DNA of 7,588 nucleotides from GCA-003244245 sp050699835 (GTDB taxonomy: Bacteria; Actinomycetota; Actinomycetes; Mycobacteriales; Pseudonocardiaceae): NCBI GenBank assembly GCA_050699835.1, contig JBOHFW010000089.1:1-7588 (forward strand), written 5' to 3'. The translations under genes and the position numbers were made by a program. The stretch's first letter is position 1, and each line of letters starts with the position of its first letter. The notes below the pieces were generated by a model. It did no database searches. It saw only the letters and a program-made list of their open reading frames with translations, and was not told the origin of the DNA. Positions 5,460-7,588 of this stretch are shown here, in pieces.

Positions 5460-6494
5460 CTACGGAGTCCCCTCGGCAATCCGGTGGCACAGCCACGCCA
5501 GCGCGAGCGGGTAGCGGTAGTCGATCCCGCGATGCCCGGCGTCGAACAGCTCGAAGTGCATCCGCTCCTCGGGCAACCCGGCGGCACGCAGCTGGTCCCG
5601 GAACGCCTGCGCGCCCAGGTCGAGGTACCACTCGTCGCGGGTGCCCGCGTCCAGCCACACCGCGCGTAGCGAGCGCAGCTCCTCGGTGTAGCGCGGCGCC
5701 ATCCGCACCGGATCCCACTCCAGCCACCGCTGCCAGACCTCGGGACGCAACACCCCGGTGCGCGGGTCGAATGGCAACTCCGGAGTGCCGTCCGCACGGG
5801 CGGAGAAGCACGCCGCGACGCCCAGCATCTCCAGCAGCTCCCCATCCGCGGGCTTGGTGAACGCGGTCCGGGACTGGAAATCCGACCACCAGGCGCCGAT
5901 GTCGCCGTCATAGTCGCGCAGGTGACGCACCGACTTGCCGAAATCAGCCAGGTAGCACAGTTCGTACAACGCGTCTCCGGCGTGGCTGGCCAGCGCGCCG
6001 AACAGGTCCGGGCGCAGCATCGGCGTGATCATGGCGCCGAACCCGCCGGAGGACTTGCCGCTGATCGCCCGGTGCGCCCGATCGGGCAGCGTCCGGTACC
6101 GCGCGTCGACGAAAGGCACCACCTCCTCGCACAGGTAGCTGTGGTAGCGCCCGGTGCCCGGCGAGTCGACGAACTGGCTGCCGCCATACGCCGTCCAGGC
6201 ATCGACGAAGACCACCACAGCGGGCGGGACGTCGCCGGCCGCGAACACCGCGTCAGCGGCCTCCGGGAACGGCTGGCGGTACGGGCTGCGGTTACCCCAC
6301 ATCGCCAGCTGCCCGGTGTAGCCCTGGAGCACATACACACTCGGATAGCGCTGTCGCGAGCCGTCGTAGCCAGGTGGCACGTAGACCCACAGCGGGCGGC
6401 GCGCGGGATCGCCCAGCGGGTTATCCCGCAGCAGCGCACTGTCGATCACATGCTCGTCGAGCCGGCCAGCCAGCGCGCCGAACCAGGGCAGCAC
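5460..6494 (-). CDS. Alpha/beta-hydrolase esterase (esterase D / enterochelin-esterase-like)
   Basis: With GTG at 6494 as start this is a 344-residue cytoplasmic protein with no signal peptide. PLWVYVPPGYDG (34-45) and the strand RYPSVYVLQGY open the hydrolase fold. The nucleophile elbow is GKSSGG (146-151, Ser148). The acid is probably Asp287 in AGTRDEWYLD, and His321 lies in DAGHRGIDYR, completing the triad near the C-terminus. The layout is that of the putative esterase family (PF00756), which includes esterase D, enterochelin esterase and the mycolyltransferase antigen 85. The substrate cannot be told, and the lack of a signal peptide argues against an antigen-85 role. The frame stays open to an ATG at 6686, but that extension reads as non-coding, Arg/Ser/Pro-rich sequence. 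GTG at 6503 is an alternative start, with TAGG just upstream. It ends six bases before the Gre remnant's frame and is divergent from the dehydrogenase gene. Confidence 0.85.
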   Translation of the reverse strand: MLPWFGALAGRLDEHVIDSALLRDNPLGDPARRPLWVYVPPGYDGSRQRYPSVYVLQGYTGQLAMWGNRSPYRQPFPEAADAVFAAGDVPPAVVVFVDAWTAYGGSQFVDSPGTGRYHSYLCEEVVPFVDARYRTLPDRAHRAISGKSSGGFGAMITPMLRPDLFGALASHAGDALYELCYLADFGKSVRHLRDYDGDIGAWWSDFQSRTAFTKPADGELLEMLGVAACFSARADGTPELPFDPRTGVLRPEVWQRWLEWDPVRMAPRYTEELRSLRAVWLDAGTRDEWYLDLGAQAFRDQLRAAGLPEERMHFELFDAGHRGIDYRYPLALAWLCHRIAEGTP

Positions 6495-6592
6495 ACCACC
6501 CACCCTACGTGGCGCGCTTCTGCGGAACACCAGCCGCGGCCTGAGCCGGCAGTCGGTGCGCTCCGCCGAATGGCGTAGCTGACCTACCGCCG

Positions 6593-6622
6593 TTGACGGA
6601 GGACCGCTCGCTCGCCTGATGC
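6593..6622 (+). promoter_or_regulatory. Weak candidate promoter in the divergent intergenic region
   Basis: TTGACG (6593-6598) is a good -35 hexamer. It is followed 18 bases later by TGATGC (6617-6622), a poor -10. Directly after lies a small perfect inverted repeat, GCGAC-T-GTCGC (6621-6631), that could be an operator. The site would serve the nucleotide-sugar dehydrogenase gene. Support is limited to the -35 match and its position. Confidence 0.25.
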
Positions 6623-6739
6623 GACTGTCGCAGAGGACAGATCCACGGGTCGGGGGGGGGCATTGTGGCTGGACAGCGGCTGTCACTCGCCATTAACGGG
6701 CGTGAGCGGGCACTGGAGAGGCGCCTGGTTCCCTTCTCC

Positions 6740-7588
6740 ATGCCCGACGGGCAGCCGGCGTCCCGACACGGGCGCACGCCGCTAGGACCGGTGACGATCG
6801 TGGGTCTCGGGTACGTGGGGCTGCCGACGGCGTTGGCGCTGTTGGGCCGCGCGTCACGGATCACCGGCCTGGACATCAGCGCGGAGCGGCTGCGGGCCAT
6901 CGAGTCCGGCGATGTCGACCTCGGCGACATCGACCGGGTGCGGCTGGCCAAGGCGCGGGGCGATGAGCGTTTCCAGCTGACCACCGACAGCGCCGCACTG
7001 GCCCAATCCGACGCGGTGATCATCTGTGTGCCCACCCCGGTGGACGAACACCACGTCCCGGACCTCGCTGCCTTGCGCAGCGCCTGCCGGACCGTGGTGG
7101 AGCACGCCCATCCGGGACAGACGATCATCCTCACCTCGACCAGCTTCGCCGGCACCACCCGGCAGCTGCTCGTCGAGCCGCTGCAGCGGCGCGGCCTGAG
7201 GGTAGGCAGCGACGTCTACGTCGCCTTCAGCCCGGAGCGCATCGACCCTGGCAACCCCGACCACGTCCAGCGCGAGACTCCACGGGTGGTTGGCGGGACC
7301 ACCAACAGTTGCAGCCTGCATGCCGCGCGAGTGATCGGGCAGTTGACCGACTCGGTGTACCTGGTGAGTTCCCCGGAAGCCGCCGAACTCACCAAGCTCT
7401 ACGAGAACATCTTCCGTGCGGTCACCCTCGCGCTGGCCAACGAGTTCAGCGATGTGTGCGGCACGCTCGGGCTGGACCCGATCGAGGTGACCCTGGCGGC
7501 CGCGACCAAGCCCTACGGCTTCCTCGCGGCGTTCCCCGGGCCCGGCGTGGGCGGGCACTGCATCCCGTGCGATCCGCACTACCTGCTG
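6740..7588 (+). CDS. Nucleotide-sugar 6-dehydrogenase, UDP-GlcNAc/UDP-ManNAc type (3' end outside window)
   Basis: The visible 283 residues cover the NAD-binding and central domains and the catalytic loop. About 150 C-terminal residues of a usual ~430-residue enzyme are missing past the window edge. The Rossmann motif GLGYVGLP is at 22-29, followed by CVPTPVD and TSTSFAGTT. SPERIDPGN and the Lys219-x3-Asn223 pair (KLYEN) belong to the active-site helix. The loop GPGVGGHCIPCDP has catalytic Cys274. The GGHCIP form is typical of UDP-N-acetylhexosamine dehydrogenases (WbpA/WecC-like), whereas UDP-glucose dehydrogenase usually has GGSCFPKD. The enzyme oxidises C6 of the sugar to a carboxylate with two NAD+, making a uronic acid for surface glycans. 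The start is unsure: ATG at 6740 (no ribosome site), GTG at 6791 (AGGA close upstream, just before the Rossmann strand) and GTG at 6665 are all in frame. Confidence 0.88.
   Translation, partial: MPDGQPASRHGRTPLGPVTIVGLGYVGLPTALALLGRASRITGLDISAERLRAIESGDVDLGDIDRVRLAKARGDERFQLTTDSAALAQSDAVIICVPTPVDEHHVPDLAALRSACRTVVEHAHPGQTIILTSTSFAGTTRQLLVEPLQRRGLRVGSDVYVAFSPERIDPGNPDHVQRETPRVVGGTTNSCSLHAARVIGQLTDSVYLVSSPEAAELTKLYENIFRAVTLALANEFSDVCGTLGLDPIEVTLAAATKPYGFLAAFPGPGVGGHCIPCDPHYLL

Noticed and set aside
5244..5669. Plus-strand 141-residue frame over the Gre remnant and the esterase 3' end
   Set aside because: It is antisense to the esterase C-terminus, which carries the catalytic His motif. It has no domain of its own.
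6495..6686. N-terminal extension of the esterase to an ATG at 6686
   Set aside because: The extra 64 residues are Arg/Ser/Pro-rich with no family resemblance, and would run through the divergent promoter region and the G tract.
6854..7579. Minus-strand 241-residue frame
   Set aside because: It is an antisense shadow of the dehydrogenase, whose GLGYVG and GGHCIP motifs fix the coding strand.

Overview
The window looks like a chromosomal segment of a high-GC actinomycete. Codon third positions are GC-rich, GTG starts are common, and two adjacent glycosyltransferases closely resemble the mycobacterial mannosyltransferases MgtA and PimC. A member of the Pseudonocardiales or a related mannolipid-making lineage is my best guess. 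That is inference, because the window has no rRNA or other taxonomic marker.

Left third (1-1846): a junkyard of broken elements. A partial plus-strand reading frame enters from the left edge and stops at 152. Convergent to it lies the remnant of a large patatin-related phospholipase gene, with its catalytic GTSAGG and DGG motifs intact. The remnant has lost its first residues and everything after the DGG region. The missing 5' end is replaced by about 525 bases that read, on the minus strand, as the 5' ribozyme half of a group II intron (starting GTGCGCCC at 1615). The intron has no reverse-transcriptase gene and no 3' half here. About 230 bases with only tiny open frames and a possible iron-box-like site follow.

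Centre (1847-5156): three collinear genes, an SGNH hydrolase, an MgtA-like mannosyltransferase and a PimC-like mannosyltransferase. The last two overlap by four bases. They probably build or edit mannosylated phosphatidylinositol or glycolipid on the cytoplasmic side of the membrane. At the 3' end of each of the three genes sits a different kind of repeat: three 15-bp tandem units, a double palindrome with 23-bp arms, and a long hairpin with 17-bp perfect outer arms. The last two lie inside the coding sequences and add tails to the proteins.

Right third (5157-7588): on the minus strand, the frameshifted C-terminal remnant of a GreA/GreB-type factor and an intact alpha/beta-hydrolase esterase. 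Divergent from the esterase is the 5' part of a UDP-N-acetylhexosamine 6-dehydrogenase-like gene that runs off the right edge. The dehydrogenase and the mannosyltransferases suggest a surface-glycan or glycolipid neighbourhood. The many remnants suggest that it borders a recombination-prone region.
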